Origin: Eisenbergiella tayi
GTDB taxonomy: Bacteria > Bacillota > Clostridia > Lachnospirales > Lachnospiraceae
Assembly: GCF_001881565.1 (NCBI RefSeq)
Contig: NZ_MPDJ01000003.1
Coordinates: 327,537-382,300 of the forward strand
Direction: 5' to 3'
Length of the DNA stretch: 54,764 nucleotides
Both the position numbers and the translations under genes were made by a program. This document shows, in pieces, positions 8,982-18,079 of the stretch. The notes under the pieces were generated by a model that did no database searches, was not told the DNA's origin, and was given only the letters and a program-made list of their open reading frames with translations. Within the stretch, counting starts at the first letter, position 1, and each line of letters starts with the position of its first letter.

Positions 8982-9830
8982 ATGAAGGAGCGAAAAAAAT
9001 ATCCGGTTAGAAAACTGGTAAAACAGATATTTACATATGCTGTCCTGATAGCTACATTTTTTATTTCCATACTCCCCTTATACTGGATGTGGCAGGCCGC
9101 ACTGGTGCCGACAGATCGATTGAACATGGATCCGTTCGCCCTGCCTGTGAAAATCACGTTTGACAATATTATAAAAGCATGGACCGTAGGTAAAATGAGT
9201 ACGTATATGATAAACAGTGTTTTAGTTGCGGTTCCCAGAGTGGCAGGGGTATTAATTCTGTCCTCATTGGCAGGTTATGCATTTGGAAAGCTTAAGTTTT
9301 GGGGACGTGATAAAATATTTTCCTTTATGCTTTTTGGAATGATGATACCTGTTCAGGCAATGGTAATACCATTATATTATAATCTGCAGAATCTGGGTCT
9401 GATTAACACCAGGTGGGCGATGGTTATTCCGTATTTTGGTTTATCGATGCCATTTGCCATATTTATGATGAGGGCTTTTTTCAAAGATTTACCGGAGGAG
9501 TTAATCGAGTCGGCTTCCATTGATGGATGCAATGAGTTCACTACATTTTATTATATTATGATGCCGCTCATTAAACCTGCATTATCAGCACTGCTGGTAT
9601 TTGAATTTATGTGGTCCTGGAATGACATGTTTATTCCCATGCTGGTAGTGTATAATGATTCAGCGAGGACTCTGCCTTTGGGGCTTATGTTCTTTTTCGG
9701 AAAATATACGGTAGATCATTCTTTGGTTGCGGCAGGTGTAACCATATGTACATTGCCGGTTGTTATTGTATATACATTGTTTCAGAAGAGTTTTATTACG
9801 GGAATAACTGCGGGAGCAGTGAAAGGATAA
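8982..9830 (+). CDS. Sugar ABC transporter permease (MalG type)
   Basis: A 282-residue partner permease with six membrane segments and the EAA loop (ELIESASIDGCNEFTTFYYI, about residues 170-190). AGGGGGTG at 8966-8973 fits the ATG at 8982 with an 8-base gap; ATG 8976 (two residues longer) is also possible. Together with the preceding permease it forms the membrane channel for the lipoprotein-bound solute. Confidence 0.88.
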   Translation: MKERKKYPVRKLVKQIFTYAVLIATFFISILPLYWMWQAALVPTDRLNMDPFALPVKITFDNIIKAWTVGKMSTYMINSVLVAVPRVAGVLILSSLAGYAFGKLKFWGRDKIFSFMLFGMMIPVQAMVIPLYYNLQNLGLINTRWAMVIPYFGLSMPFAIFMMRAFFKDLPEELIESASIDGCNEFTTFYYIMMPLIKPALSALLVFEFMWSWNDMFIPMLVVYNDSARTLPLGLMFFFGKYTVDHSLVAAGVTICTLPVVIVYTLFQKSFITGITAGAVKG

Positions 9831-9866
9831 GCGCAGAATAATTGAAGAAGACGGGAGAACGAAAAA

Positions 9867-10865
9867 ATGGATAAAGTAAAGGTTGGAATTTTAGGCGCAG
9901 GTGGTATGGGAAATGTGCATATTGAAAATCTTCTTAAAATAGAAGAGGCCGAGGTTAAGGCTGTATGTGATATCGACGGACAGAAGGCAGAAAAACTGGC
10001 AGCTATGGCTGGTGCTGCGGTATATGCTGATTTTGATGAGATGCTTGAAAAAGAGGAACTGGATGTACTTTATATCCTTTTGCCGCCTTATGCACAAGCA
10101 GGACAGTTTGAGAAAGCTGCGGATAAAAAAATACATATATTTATCGAAAAGCCTATCGCCATTACAAGTGACAGAGGAAAAAGCATGGTGGATGCGGCAA
10201 GAAAGAACGGGATAAAAACACAGGTAGGATTTCATATGAGATATGGAACTGCTGTCAGTAAATTAAAGAGATTAATTGAAGATGGATCAGCCGGAAAACC
10301 TGTATTATTTAATGGAAGATATCAGTGCAATTCCCTGCATGCGCCATGGTGGAGAGATGTAAATTTATGCGGCGGACAGATTTTTGAACAGGCGATTCAT
10401 GTATATGACATCTGTCGTTATATGTATGGACATCCGAAAGCGGTGGCAAGTTTTATGGGAAATGTATGCCATGCGGATGTGCCGGGCTATACAGTGGAAG
10501 ATGTAAGCGTATCAATCAGCAGCTTTACCACTGGCGCGCAGGCATCTATCACGGCAAATAATTGTTCGGTTCCCGGCAGATGGGATGCTTTATTTGATAT
10601 GATATTTGAAAAGGTCAGTGTTTTTTTCAAAAGCCCGGATGAAGCGGAATTCCATTATATAACCGGCGAAGGGGAACGGGTGGAATATTTTAATGAACCG
10701 GCTGATCATAAATTTTTGGAAGACGAGGATTTTATCAGGATGGTCAAAGAGAACAGAACGGAATTCTGTCCGGTAGAGGAAGGGCTGAGAAGTCTGCTGT
10801 ATGTGGAAGCTTCCCTGTTCTCAGCTAAAATGGATGGAGAGAAAATGCGTGTGGAAAATTATTAA
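9867..10865 (+). CDS. Gfo/Idh/MocA-family NAD(P)-dependent oxidoreductase
   Basis: A 332-residue cytoplasmic dehydrogenase. The Rossmann fold begins with GILGAGGMGNVH (residues 8-19), the family EKP motif is in HIFIEKPIAI (about 91-100, the conserved Lys), and the C-terminal alpha/beta domain carries the substrate-binding HVYD segment near 178. It likely oxidises a hydroxyl group of a sugar, inositol or derivative delivered by the upstream importer. GGGAG precedes the ATG. The next gene, an MDR-type dehydrogenase, starts 20 bases after the stop. Confidence 0.88.
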   Translation: MDKVKVGILGAGGMGNVHIENLLKIEEAEVKAVCDIDGQKAEKLAAMAGAAVYADFDEMLEKEELDVLYILLPPYAQAGQFEKAADKKIHIFIEKPIAITSDRGKSMVDAARKNGIKTQVGFHMRYGTAVSKLKRLIEDGSAGKPVLFNGRYQCNSLHAPWWRDVNLCGGQIFEQAIHVYDICRYMYGHPKAVASFMGNVCHADVPGYTVEDVSVSISSFTTGAQASITANNCSVPGRWDALFDMIFEKVSVFFKSPDEAEFHYITGEGERVEYFNEPADHKFLEDEDFIRMVKENRTEFCPVEEGLRSLLYVEASLFSAKMDGEKMRVENY

Positions 10866-10885
10866 GAATGTGGGGAGTGGATGAA

Positions 10886-11914
10886 ATGAGAGAATTACTG
10901 GCAAATGAAAATTATATTCCTCAGCTTTTTGAATATGAGGAAAAACCTCTTGAAAAAGGTGAAGTACGTGTAAAATGCATATATGGGGCTCCAAAGCATG
11001 GAACAGAAATGACAGGGATTAAGGAACAGCCTTTCGAAGAAAAATACTATGATGAAGAGATGAAGATATTCCTGCAAAGGGAAGAGAAGGTCAGTTCTGT
11101 ATACAGCGGTTTAGGCAATATGTGGGTAGGAACAATAACGGAAGTAGGAAGTGATGTGGAAGCGTATCATGTAGGAGATCAGGTGGTCGGCTACGGGAAT
11201 CTGGCACAGACACATACGGTTAATGCGCAGGAACTCCTTGTAATGCCGGAAGGGATGACCTGGAAACAGGCAATGTGTTATGATCCCATGCAGTTTGCAT
11301 TAAGTGCAGTCAGAGATGCGAAGTTAAGGCTGGGAGATACCGTATTGATTTCCGGCCTGGGCGCTATCGGACAAATGGCGGCACAGGCGGCAAAAGCAGC
11401 AGGGGCTTCTCTGGTTGCGGTATCGGATCCGATTGAAATAAGGCGAAAAGCAGCTTTGGAAAACGGAGCGGACATCGCATTCAATCCGTTAGAGTGTGAT
11501 ATGGGAATGGAACTGCGTAAACTGACAAATGGTGTGGGAGTTGATGTGGTGATTGAAACGAGTGCCAATTATAAAGCTCTCGAACAGGGAATCAGGGCAC
11601 TGGCCTATAATGGAAGCATGGCATTGGCAGGCTGGTTCAAAGAATGCCATATTCCCATACATCTGGGCAGGGAAGGGCATTTCAACCAGCAAAATATTTT
11701 CTTTTCAAGGGCCTGCAGCGAGCCGAACAGGGATTACCCAAGGTGGGATTTTGACCGGATATGCAAAGAAAGCTGGAAACTGCTGGGAACAGGGAAAATA
11801 CAGTGTGAGAACATTGTATATCCAATTGTAGATTTTAATGAGTGTGACAAAGCGTACATTCATTACATCATCGAACATCCGGATGAAAGTATTAAAATGG
11901 GTGTAAAATTCTGA
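10886..11914 (+). CDS. Medium-chain (zinc-type) alcohol dehydrogenase-like protein
   Basis: A 342-residue MDR-superfamily protein. The N-terminal GroES-like half covers about residues 1-130, and the nucleotide-binding half carries GDTVLISGLGAIGQMAAQAA (about 146-165). ATG 10886 follows GGGGAG (10872-10877) with a good gap; the earlier ATG at 10868 includes that ribosome site. The classical structural-zinc Cys cluster is not visible, so the enzyme may have only a catalytic metal or none. Last gene of the importer operon; a terminator follows. It probably acts after or beside the Gfo/Idh/MocA enzyme on the imported compound. Confidence 0.84.
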   Translation: MRELLANENYIPQLFEYEEKPLEKGEVRVKCIYGAPKHGTEMTGIKEQPFEEKYYDEEMKIFLQREEKVSSVYSGLGNMWVGTITEVGSDVEAYHVGDQVVGYGNLAQTHTVNAQELLVMPEGMTWKQAMCYDPMQFALSAVRDAKLRLGDTVLISGLGAIGQMAAQAAKAAGASLVAVSDPIEIRRKAALENGADIAFNPLECDMGMELRKLTNGVGVDVVIETSANYKALEQGIRALAYNGSMALAGWFKECHIPIHLGREGHFNQQNIFFSRACSEPNRDYPRWDFDRICKESWKLLGTGKIQCENIVYPIVDFNECDKAYIHYIIEHPDESIKMGVKF

Positions 11915-11928
11915 CAGCAATACAAATA

Positions 11929-11964
11929 GGCCGCTTCTGTCTCCAAGGCAGGAGCGGCCCTTTC
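11929..11964 (+). terminator. Terminator of the sugar-uptake operon
   Basis: GGCCGCTtCTG (11929-11939) pairs with CAGgAGCGGCC (11949-11959) around a 9-base loop, followed by CTTTC. GC-rich, with a short T tail. Confidence 0.72.
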
Positions 11965-12108
11965 ATACAAAAAACAATGGCCATATTATCCTTTCACTAA
12001 ACGAAATAAAGACAAAATGAAATAAAAAGTAGAATAAAACCTGTTTCTTCTTTTCCTTTTCGTAGTATAATAAAGCCATCCAAAAGAAAGGAATGACCAC
12101 AAAAGAAA

Positions 12109-12822
12109 ATGTTAAAATCATACATAGCCTTCGACCTGGAAACAACAGGGCTGGATCCGGAGCAAAATGAGATTATAGAAATCGGCGCCCTTAAAGTAAG
12201 GGATGGAAAAGTGGAAGAGAGATTTATGGAGTTTATCCGTCCCTGCCAGCCTGTTTCCAAGACGATAACGGATCTTACGGGGATTACCAATGAGATGGTG
12301 GCGGATGCGGAGGACAGTAAGACTGTTATTCCCGCTTTTCTGGAATTCTGCGGGAATGATGTGTTAGTGGGCCATAATATCATATTTGACTATAGCTTCA
12401 TGAAAAATCAGGCGGCCATTCTGGGCTATGGCTTTGAAAAGCAGGGAGTGGATACTCTGAGGATTGCGCGGAGGGTACATAAGGATATGCGTTCCAAAAG
12501 CCTGGAGGCCTTATGCTCCTATTATTCCATAGTGAATTCCGCCGCTCACAGGGCTTATCATGATGCTCTTGCGACAGCAAAGCTGTACCAGACGCTGGCG
12601 CATTATTATGAAGAAAAGGAACCCCAGGTCTTTCAGCCGGTGGTTCTTAATTATAAGGAAAAGGGAAGGGAGGAAATGCCTGCGACGAAAAAACAGGTGG
12701 ATTTTCTTATGCGCCTGGCCGTACAGAAAAAGGCGGCTGTAACCTGGGATCCGGATAAGCTGACTAAGAGTGAGGCTTCCGGATTAATTGAAAGCCTTCT
12801 GTCCGGACAGGGAGGAAAGTAA
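12109..12822 (+). CDS. DnaQ-like 3'-5' exonuclease with DUF3072-type C terminus
   Basis: A 237-residue DEDDh exonuclease of the DNA polymerase III epsilon type. Exo I motif is FDLETTG (D8, E10 region), Exo II is VGHNIIFDYSFM and Exo III is HRAYHDALATA. The last 50 residues (PATKKQVDFLMRLAVQKKAA, then LTKSEASGLIESL) resemble DUF3072, a short helical module often added to such enzymes. TATAAT lies at 12066-12071 upstream. Single-gene unit bounded by terminators. It acts on single-strand ends in repair or replication; being free-standing, it need not be the replicative proofreading subunit. Confidence 0.88.
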   Translation: MLKSYIAFDLETTGLDPEQNEIIEIGALKVRDGKVEERFMEFIRPCQPVSKTITDLTGITNEMVADAEDSKTVIPAFLEFCGNDVLVGHNIIFDYSFMKNQAAILGYGFEKQGVDTLRIARRVHKDMRSKSLEALCSYYSIVNSAAHRAYHDALATAKLYQTLAHYYEEKEPQVFQPVVLNYKEKGREEMPATKKQVDFLMRLAVQKKAAVTWDPDKLTKSEASGLIESLLSGQGGK

Positions 12823-12863
12823 TCGTTAATTGCTTTTGAAAAAGGTTCTGTAAAGCAGCTGTA

Positions 12864-12900
12864 CCTGCCGTATTTTCTATGGAAAAGAAAATACGGCAGG
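12864..12900. terminator. Bidirectional terminator between convergent genes
   Basis: A perfect 15-bp stem, 12864-12878 with 12886-12900, around a 7-base loop. The TTTT/AAAA runs sit inside the stem, and the genes on both sides point toward it. Confidence 0.75.
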
Positions 12901-12913
12901 CAGGAAAACAGGT

Positions 12914-13366
12914 TTACTGGCCTTTTGCATTCCAGATATTTGCCAAAATATCTTTTAGTACAAGGAAGGCGTCGATATCATTATATCCATACTCTTTTTT
13001 TAAACGATCTGTCATTTCTTTTAATTGGTCCGCGTAATCCTTGATATTAACCTCATTCTGATAGGAGGTTAAAATCGGATATTTTTTACCCCAGACCTTT
13101 GTCCAGTCTACTTTCTTTTGTGTTTCTTCGCTTGTGTTTTCAATGACCTGTTCTATTTCTTTTAAATTTACGTCAAAGTCAATCAGTTCATCTAAAGACA
13201 GATGATACAGGAGCGCCAGTTTCTTTGCCTGGCGTATGTCAGGAAGGGTTTCATCTGTTTCCCATTTCGAAATAGTCTGCCTGCTTACCCCCAGTTTTTC
13301 AGCCACCTCTTCCTGGGATAAGCCGCTTTTTTTCCTTGCGTTAAATAAATTGTTTCCTAAGTTCAT
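12914..13366 (-). CDS. XRE-family helix-turn-helix regulator
   Basis: A 150-residue regulator with an N-terminal HTH (residues 3-60: LGNNLFNARKKSGLSQEEVA and ISKWETDETLPD) and a helical C-terminal half of unknown type. The start at 13366 has AGGAGG at 13375-13380; a longer reading would add residues before this site. It lies downstream of the exosortase gene in the same direction with a 59-base gap, so it could be co-transcribed with the exosortase/VIT unit. Confidence 0.85.
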   Translation of the reverse strand: MNLGNNLFNARKKSGLSQEEVAEKLGVSRQTISKWETDETLPDIRQAKKLALLYHLSLDELIDFDVNLKEIEQVIENTSEETQKKVDWTKVWGKKYPILTSYQNEVNIKDYADQLKEMTDRLKKEYGYNDIDAFLVLKDILANIWNAKGQ

Positions 13367-13425
13367 ATATCTTACCTCCTCGTTTCGTATGAGATAAGTA
13401 TAAGGGGGAAGGAAAAGAAAATCCA

Positions 13426-14286
13426 TCAATTATGTTTTGCATTTATGCAATTATTATTAACATTCCTGAAGTTCTGTTTTTTCCTTTTAACAATGGAAAA
13501 AAAGGAGGGCAGGTAGGCGAGGAGAATAAGAATCAGGCATACGGTTCCCAAGGTGAGGGTATATTCTGTGAAATTCCTTTCGTTGCCCGCGTAGGCTCCA
13601 TTCAGGAAGGGGATTCCCAGCGCAATGGCAAAGTACCAGAACACGGGCGGCAGGCATTTGCGCAGTGTACCAAGGATGAGGGAGGAGAAACGGCCGGGCT
13701 GCCGCACAGGGGCTTCTGTTCGGTGTATTTCCTCAGGCTTTCCCGCTATCAGGACGGCAAGGTTTCCGGCCGGTCTGTATAGGATAAAGAGGGCGGTGAA
13801 ATATACGACGGCCCCTGTTATCGTATGGAGCCTTTCCGCTGTCATCCACCCGTTGTCCCACATATTCTGCGGAAGGGCCAGGGGCAGATAAATGGAGAGG
13901 ACGATCCGAAGGCCGTTTATCAGGATCGTGTAAATGTAGGAAATAAGGAAGCTGAGTATGGTCCAGCATATTCCTTTTTTTCGTGTGGGCATTCTGTGTA
14001 CGAAGGAGTAAAGCAGCGTTGCTGCGGTAATGAGCATGAACTGGACGCCGGAGCAGGAAGGGGCTATGATGAAACGGAAGGAATGGCTGACATAGCCGGA
14101 GCCGGGTTCATAGTCAAAAGGAATCCCGCTGAGGATTCTGACCCAAAGGGAGGTCGGGGCCAGAATCCATTTAAGGTCGGGGACGGAAGCTTTGCTGTAA
14201 AAAAGCTTGATGCCCAGAATGAAGAGCAGGCCTGTCAGGTAGAAAATCCCGTTTTGCCGCAGCATTGCTTTTGCATTATTTTTCAT
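13426..14286 (-). CDS. Exosortase (EpsH/Xrt superfamily, possibly class K)
   Basis: A 286-residue integral membrane protein with seven or eight hydrophobic segments. The exosortase/archaeosortase catalytic triad is visible in order: Cys78 in APSCSGVQF, Arg127 in INGLRIVLSIYLP and His154 in ERLHTITG. Such enzymes are membrane cysteine transpeptidases that process proteins with a C-terminal motif-TM-basic tail. ATG 14286 is preferred; it overlaps the stop of the upstream VIT/VWA gene by 11 bases, indicating translational coupling. The upstream gene encodes a protein with exactly such a tail. Assignment to a named class (XrtK is my guess) needs HMM scoring. Confidence 0.85.
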   Translation of the reverse strand: MKNNAKAMLRQNGIFYLTGLLFILGIKLFYSKASVPDLKWILAPTSLWVRILSGIPFDYEPGSGYVSHSFRFIIAPSCSGVQFMLITAATLLYSFVHRMPTRKKGICWTILSFLISYIYTILINGLRIVLSIYLPLALPQNMWDNGWMTAERLHTITGAVVYFTALFILYRPAGNLAVLIAGKPEEIHRTEAPVRQPGRFSSLILGTLRKCLPPVFWYFAIALGIPFLNGAYAGNERNFTEYTLTLGTVCLILILLAYLPSFFSIVKRKKQNFRNVNNNCINAKHN

Positions 14287-16324
14287 CTTGCGCTCTTTCT
14301 TTACTGAAAGCAGGTTTCTTTTTACTGTTTTGGTACCAGACATTTAGAAGCACTGCGGCGGCCATGAGAAGGACAAGAAGGAGGCTTCCCGGTTCCGAGC
14401 CGACAGTGTAGCCGTTTCCTATGGCCCATTCGGATACATTCATGGGGATAGGAAGGGGCTGTTTTACATCGGTACTTTTTCCTTCGGTGTTGCGTACTTT
14501 TTCGGTAACGGCAATGAAGGAGGTATAGGGGGTCATCATGCTGTAGCGCAGTCCCAGTTCCGTCACTTCTTTTTTGGCATTGGCCTGGAGGTCTTCTGTC
14601 ATTCCGTAATCAGTCAGCCGTTCCACTCTGGTGCGTGCCCACAGGTATTGTATGATGTTATTGGCCTCCAGGGGAATCGCGGCAGATACAGGAATATCTT
14701 CCGCATAGTCCCGGCCGCCGGTCTTGCCGGTTATGTGTATGGTTCCGGATGGCTCTCCTTTCCATTTGCCGAAAAGGACGATGGGTCTGCTGGCAAAGAG
14801 GGTGGAAAGGGTGGGAGGCTCGATATCATAGACGTCAAAGCCGTCATAGGTTACCTGAACATCGGTCAATACGGGGGACTGTATATAAGTACGGAAACGA
14901 TCGGCAGTGGCGGCGGCTTCCGAAGGATCGGTTACCACAAAGGATTCGCCCAGGCCGGTTTTGGCAATCCCGTCAATCAGATAGCGGTTGACGGAGCTTC
15001 CGATTCCGAAGGAGAAGAAATTGGTGGTGCCGATGTTCCTGCCGATGATATCGAATATCTCTCTTTCACCGGAGATATAGCCGTCGGTAATGGCAATGAC
15101 GCTGCGCGCTGCGCCGGGGGAGGCAGGAATGGCGAGTGCCGTTTCCAGGGCAGGAGCCAGTTCGGTACCGCCGCCGCCTTCTTCATTGTCAATGAGGGCA
15201 AACGCCTTTTGTACATTTTCCGCTGTGGCAGGTACGGATTCCGGTGACATCTGAATAAGGGAATCGGAAAACAAAATGACATTAAAACGGTCGGTTTCCC
15301 GGAGGCTGCCTGCCAAATTCCGGATGAGTTCTTTTGAGGTATCAAGAGGAAAGCCGTACATGGAGCCGGATACATCCAGAATAAAAATATATTCTCTGGG
15401 AGGAATCGTTTCAGGAGTATAACGTTCCGGTGGCTGGACCATGAGCAGGAAGAAGTTTTCCGATTCTCCGGTACCCAGCATCAGGCCGCTGCTTATTTCC
15501 GTGCCTGTGAGCTTATAATCCAGGATAAAATCCCGGTTCCCGGCAAATTCTTCCGGATTGGAGAGGGAGATCCGGGCGGAGGTCTGATTGTCCCATGCCA
15601 CATCAATTTTGTGGGAGCCGCACTGCAGATCCGTAATGGGTACGCCTGCGGAAAGATTGACATTAATGTTGTATTTTTCCCTGGGGGTATCTCCCAATCT
15701 CAGAAAAGGGCTGGCAATCCATGTTTCCGCCTTCAGGCTTTTGGGAACGGAAGGGCTTGTATAACGGGGGCCGGCCACGGTGGGAAAGACGAACTGATAG
15801 ATGCCGTCGGTGGGAGTAATCATTTCCGTATAATGCAGTTCAATGCGGATGATATCACCGGGCATAACGTTTGCCACGTCCATGGTAAAGACATTGGGCC
15901 GCTGCTGTTCAAGCAGGGAAGCGCTTTTCCCTTCGCTTTTAGCCTGCTCATAATCATGTCTTGCTTCTTCCTTTTCCTTTATTTTGGCAGTGATGATCTC
16001 ATCCCCGATTTCCATTTTCATGCCATGGATGGTTACTCTGGAGGAAGCCGGAAAGACATAGGTGGCGTTTATCGGTTCCTGGCCTTCGTTGGAATAGGTC
16101 TGAGTGACGAAGGTTTCGGCAAAAATGCCGTTGATATTTACAGACACATTGGTTTCCTTCAGCGGGAAGCTGTCTGTCGCCGTATCCATTCCATCGATCA
16201 GAAAGTATGGAGCGAGAGTGGCGTCGGTATCGTCATCGTATTGTGCTCCGCAGATAGTAGTAGAGTGTGCAAAGAACAGTAAAAGTGTAAAAAGGATGCA
16301 TAGCCGGTGTTTCATTTTTCTCAT
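14276..16324 (-). CDS. Surface VIT and VWA domain protein with exosortase-like C-terminal signal
   Basis: A 682-residue protein with an N-terminal signal peptide (to about residue 27), a VIT domain (about 40-170), a von Willebrand A domain (about 311-480) with the MIDAS motif DVSGS at 317-321, and a C-terminal beta-rich region. The tail is SEPGS (643-647), a hydrophobic stretch to about 664, then QNSKKK: the short motif, membrane segment and basic end seen in exosortase substrates. The gene precedes and overlaps the exosortase gene, so it is the obvious dedicated substrate. Start 16324 has GAGGGG eight bases upstream. VIT/VWA proteins usually mediate metal-dependent adhesion; the ligand is unknown. 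Confidence 0.87.
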   Translation of the reverse strand: MRKMKHRLCILFTLLLFFAHSTTICGAQYDDDTDATLAPYFLIDGMDTATDSFPLKETNVSVNINGIFAETFVTQTYSNEGQEPINATYVFPASSRVTIHGMKMEIGDEIITAKIKEKEEARHDYEQAKSEGKSASLLEQQRPNVFTMDVANVMPGDIIRIELHYTEMITPTDGIYQFVFPTVAGPRYTSPSVPKSLKAETWIASPFLRLGDTPREKYNINVNLSAGVPITDLQCGSHKIDVAWDNQTSARISLSNPEEFAGNRDFILDYKLTGTEISSGLMLGTGESENFFLLMVQPPERYTPETIPPREYIFILDVSGSMYGFPLDTSKELIRNLAGSLRETDRFNVILFSDSLIQMSPESVPATAENVQKAFALIDNEEGGGGTELAPALETALAIPASPGAARSVIAITDGYISGEREIFDIIGRNIGTTNFFSFGIGSSVNRYLIDGIAKTGLGESFVVTDPSEAAATADRFRTYIQSPVLTDVQVTYDGFDVYDIEPPTLSTLFASRPIVLFGKWKGEPSGTIHITGKTGGRDYAEDIPVSAAIPLEANNIIQYLWARTRVERLTDYGMTEDLQANAKKEVTELGLRYSMMTPYTSFIAVTEKVRNTEGKSTDVKQPLPIPMNVSEWAIGNGYTVGSEPGSLLLVLLMAAAVLLNVWYQNSKKKPAFSKERAQDEK

Positions 16325-16485
16325 GATATTTACCCCTCATTCGTCTGGCGGACTGCTGAAATTAAGTATCCGCCGTTTCTGTTTTTTCTCCGCGGAGGCT
16401 CCGGTCAGTTAAAAATGACTTTGCCTGCGGCGTTCTTTAAGGGTAGCGTATCATGTGCCGGCATCATAAAAGCATCAAATGTGCA
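16325..16485. other. Intergenic region with repeated GCATCA motifs
   Basis: Between the zinc permease stop and the VIT/VWA start (both leftward). It holds a small hairpin GGCGGA (16347-16352)/TCCGCC (16369-16374) near the VIT ribosome site, the palindrome CTCCGCGGAG (16388-16397) and several spaced copies of GCATCA/GTATCAT between about 16446 and 16500. No convincing terminator for the zinc operon was found, so read-through into the VIT gene is possible. Confidence 0.4.
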
Positions 16486-17355
16486 TCATTTTTGTATCAT
16501 GGAAAACCGAACGCCTCCTTTCAGGATTCCCAATAGGGAAAACAGGGCAAAGGCCGCGATGTCAACGGCTACGATGGTGGATCCCACCGGCGTACCGGCC
16601 AGGATGGATATGAGGATTCCCGTCAATGCGCAGATAACGGAAAGTATGGCGGAACATATGGTAACGGACCGAAAGCTTTTAAACAGGCGCATGGCTGACA
16701 GCGCCGGAAAAATCACCAGGGCGGAAATAAGCAGGGAGCCCACCAGATTCATGGCCAGTACAATGATAACAGCGATGATGACTGCGATCAGAAGATTGTA
16801 CATACCGGCTTTTACACCGGTGGCCTGCGCGAAGCCTTCATCGAAGGTGACGGCAAAAATTTTATTATAAAAAAGGATAAAGGTGATTACCACGATCACG
16901 GATAAAACGGTGCAGAGCCAGACTTCCGTTTTTGTCAGAGTCAGGATGGAGGTGGAGCCGAACAGGGTGCTGCACACGTCGCCGGATAAATTGGACGAGG
17001 TTGAAAACAGGTTCATCAGCAGATAGCCGATGGCCAGCGCCCCGACGGAAATCATGGCAATCGCGGCGTCTCCCTTTATTTTGGTATTCTGACCTGTGCG
17101 CAGCAGCAGTATGGCACAGAGTACCGTAGCAGGCAGGACAAAAAGCATGCTGTCGCTCAGGTTCAGTACGGCAGCTACCGCCATGGCCCCGAATGCCACA
17201 TGGGACAGGCCGTCCCCGATAAAGGAGAAGCGTTTCAGGACAAGGGTGACACCGAGCAAAGAGGAGCAGAGGGCTATCAGAACACCTACGATAAGGGCAT
17301 AGCGGACAAAGGGATACTGCAGATACAGTTTCAGAGTTTCTATCATTGTGCTCAT
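16486..17355 (-). CDS. Zinc/manganese ABC transporter permease (ZnuB-like)
   Basis: A 289-residue membrane protein of the ABC-3 family with eight or more hydrophobic segments, including VLIALCSSLLGVTLVLKRFS and the conserved GDGLSHVAFGAMA loop near residue 45. It overlaps the ATPase gene by four bases (ATGA), showing translational coupling. Forms the membrane channel of the ZnuABC-type importer encoded by the three adjacent genes. Confidence 0.9.
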   Translation of the reverse strand: MSTMIETLKLYLQYPFVRYALIVGVLIALCSSLLGVTLVLKRFSFIGDGLSHVAFGAMAVAAVLNLSDSMLFVLPATVLCAILLLRTGQNTKIKGDAAIAMISVGALAIGYLLMNLFSTSSNLSGDVCSTLFGSTSILTLTKTEVWLCTVLSVIVVITFILFYNKIFAVTFDEGFAQATGVKAGMYNLLIAVIIAVIIVLAMNLVGSLLISALVIFPALSAMRLFKSFRSVTICSAILSVICALTGILISILAGTPVGSTIVAVDIAAFALFSLLGILKGGVRFSMIQK

Positions 17356-18065
17356 TGCATTTCTCCTCCTTCCGGCATGGTAAAACGCCTGCCGATGTCA
17401 CTTTCCATATATTCCTGCTTTGTCCCGAGGAAGATTTTTTCCCCCATATGCAGGATATGGGTGGCATAGGTCAGAGCTGCGCCTATATCATGGGAAATCA
17501 TCAGTATGGTAATGCCGTCTTGCCGGTTCAGTCTGGCTATCAGAGCATACATTTCGGAAGCCACCTTCGGATCCAGGCCGGATACCAGTTCATCCAGAAG
17601 CAGCAGCTTCCGGGTGGCGCAGAGAGCGCGGGCTAAAAGGACTCTTTGCTGCTGGCCGCCGGACAATTCACGGTAACAGCGGCCGGAGAATCCTTTGATC
17701 CCCAATTTTTCCATGTTTTCTTCTGCAAGTTCTTTTTCCGCCTTCGTATAAAACGGCCTGCTTCCGCAGCGCCCCTGGCACCCGGAGAGAACAATTTCTC
17801 TCACGGATGCGGGAAAATCCCTTTGTACAAGGGTCTGCTGGGGAAGATAGCCAATCTCATTCGTCTTAAGGCCGTCACCTGTAAGGATGCTTCCGCTGAC
17901 GGGCGGCTGCAGATGAAGCAGGGTTCTCATCAGCGTGGATTTACCGGAACCGTTTTCGCCTACAATGCAGAAATAATCGCCTGCATTTACACGGAAGTTC
18001 AGATTGCGTACGATAGCCTTGCCTGCGTAACCCAAGGCAAGATCCTGACAAATTAGCTGAGACAT
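17352..18065 (-). CDS. Zinc/manganese ABC transporter ATP-binding protein (ZnuC-like)
   Basis: A 237-residue ATPase with Walker A GENGSGKST (about residues 36-44), Q-loop GYLPQQ, signature LSGGQQQRVLLARAL and Walker B LLLLDELVSGLD. The usual DEP after Walker B is DEL here; the catalytic Glu is kept. It lies between the binding protein and permease genes with minimal spacing. AGGAAA precedes its start. Confidence 0.91.
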   Translation of the reverse strand: MSQLICQDLALGYAGKAIVRNLNFRVNAGDYFCIVGENGSGKSTLMRTLLHLQPPVSGSILTGDGLKTNEIGYLPQQTLVQRDFPASVREIVLSGCQGRCGSRPFYTKAEKELAEENMEKLGIKGFSGRCYRELSGGQQQRVLLARALCATRKLLLLDELVSGLDPKVASEMYALIARLNRQDGITILMISHDIGAALTYATHILHMGEKIFLGTKQEYMESDIGRRFTMPEGGEMQ

Positions 18066-18079
18066 AGCAATTTCCTTTC

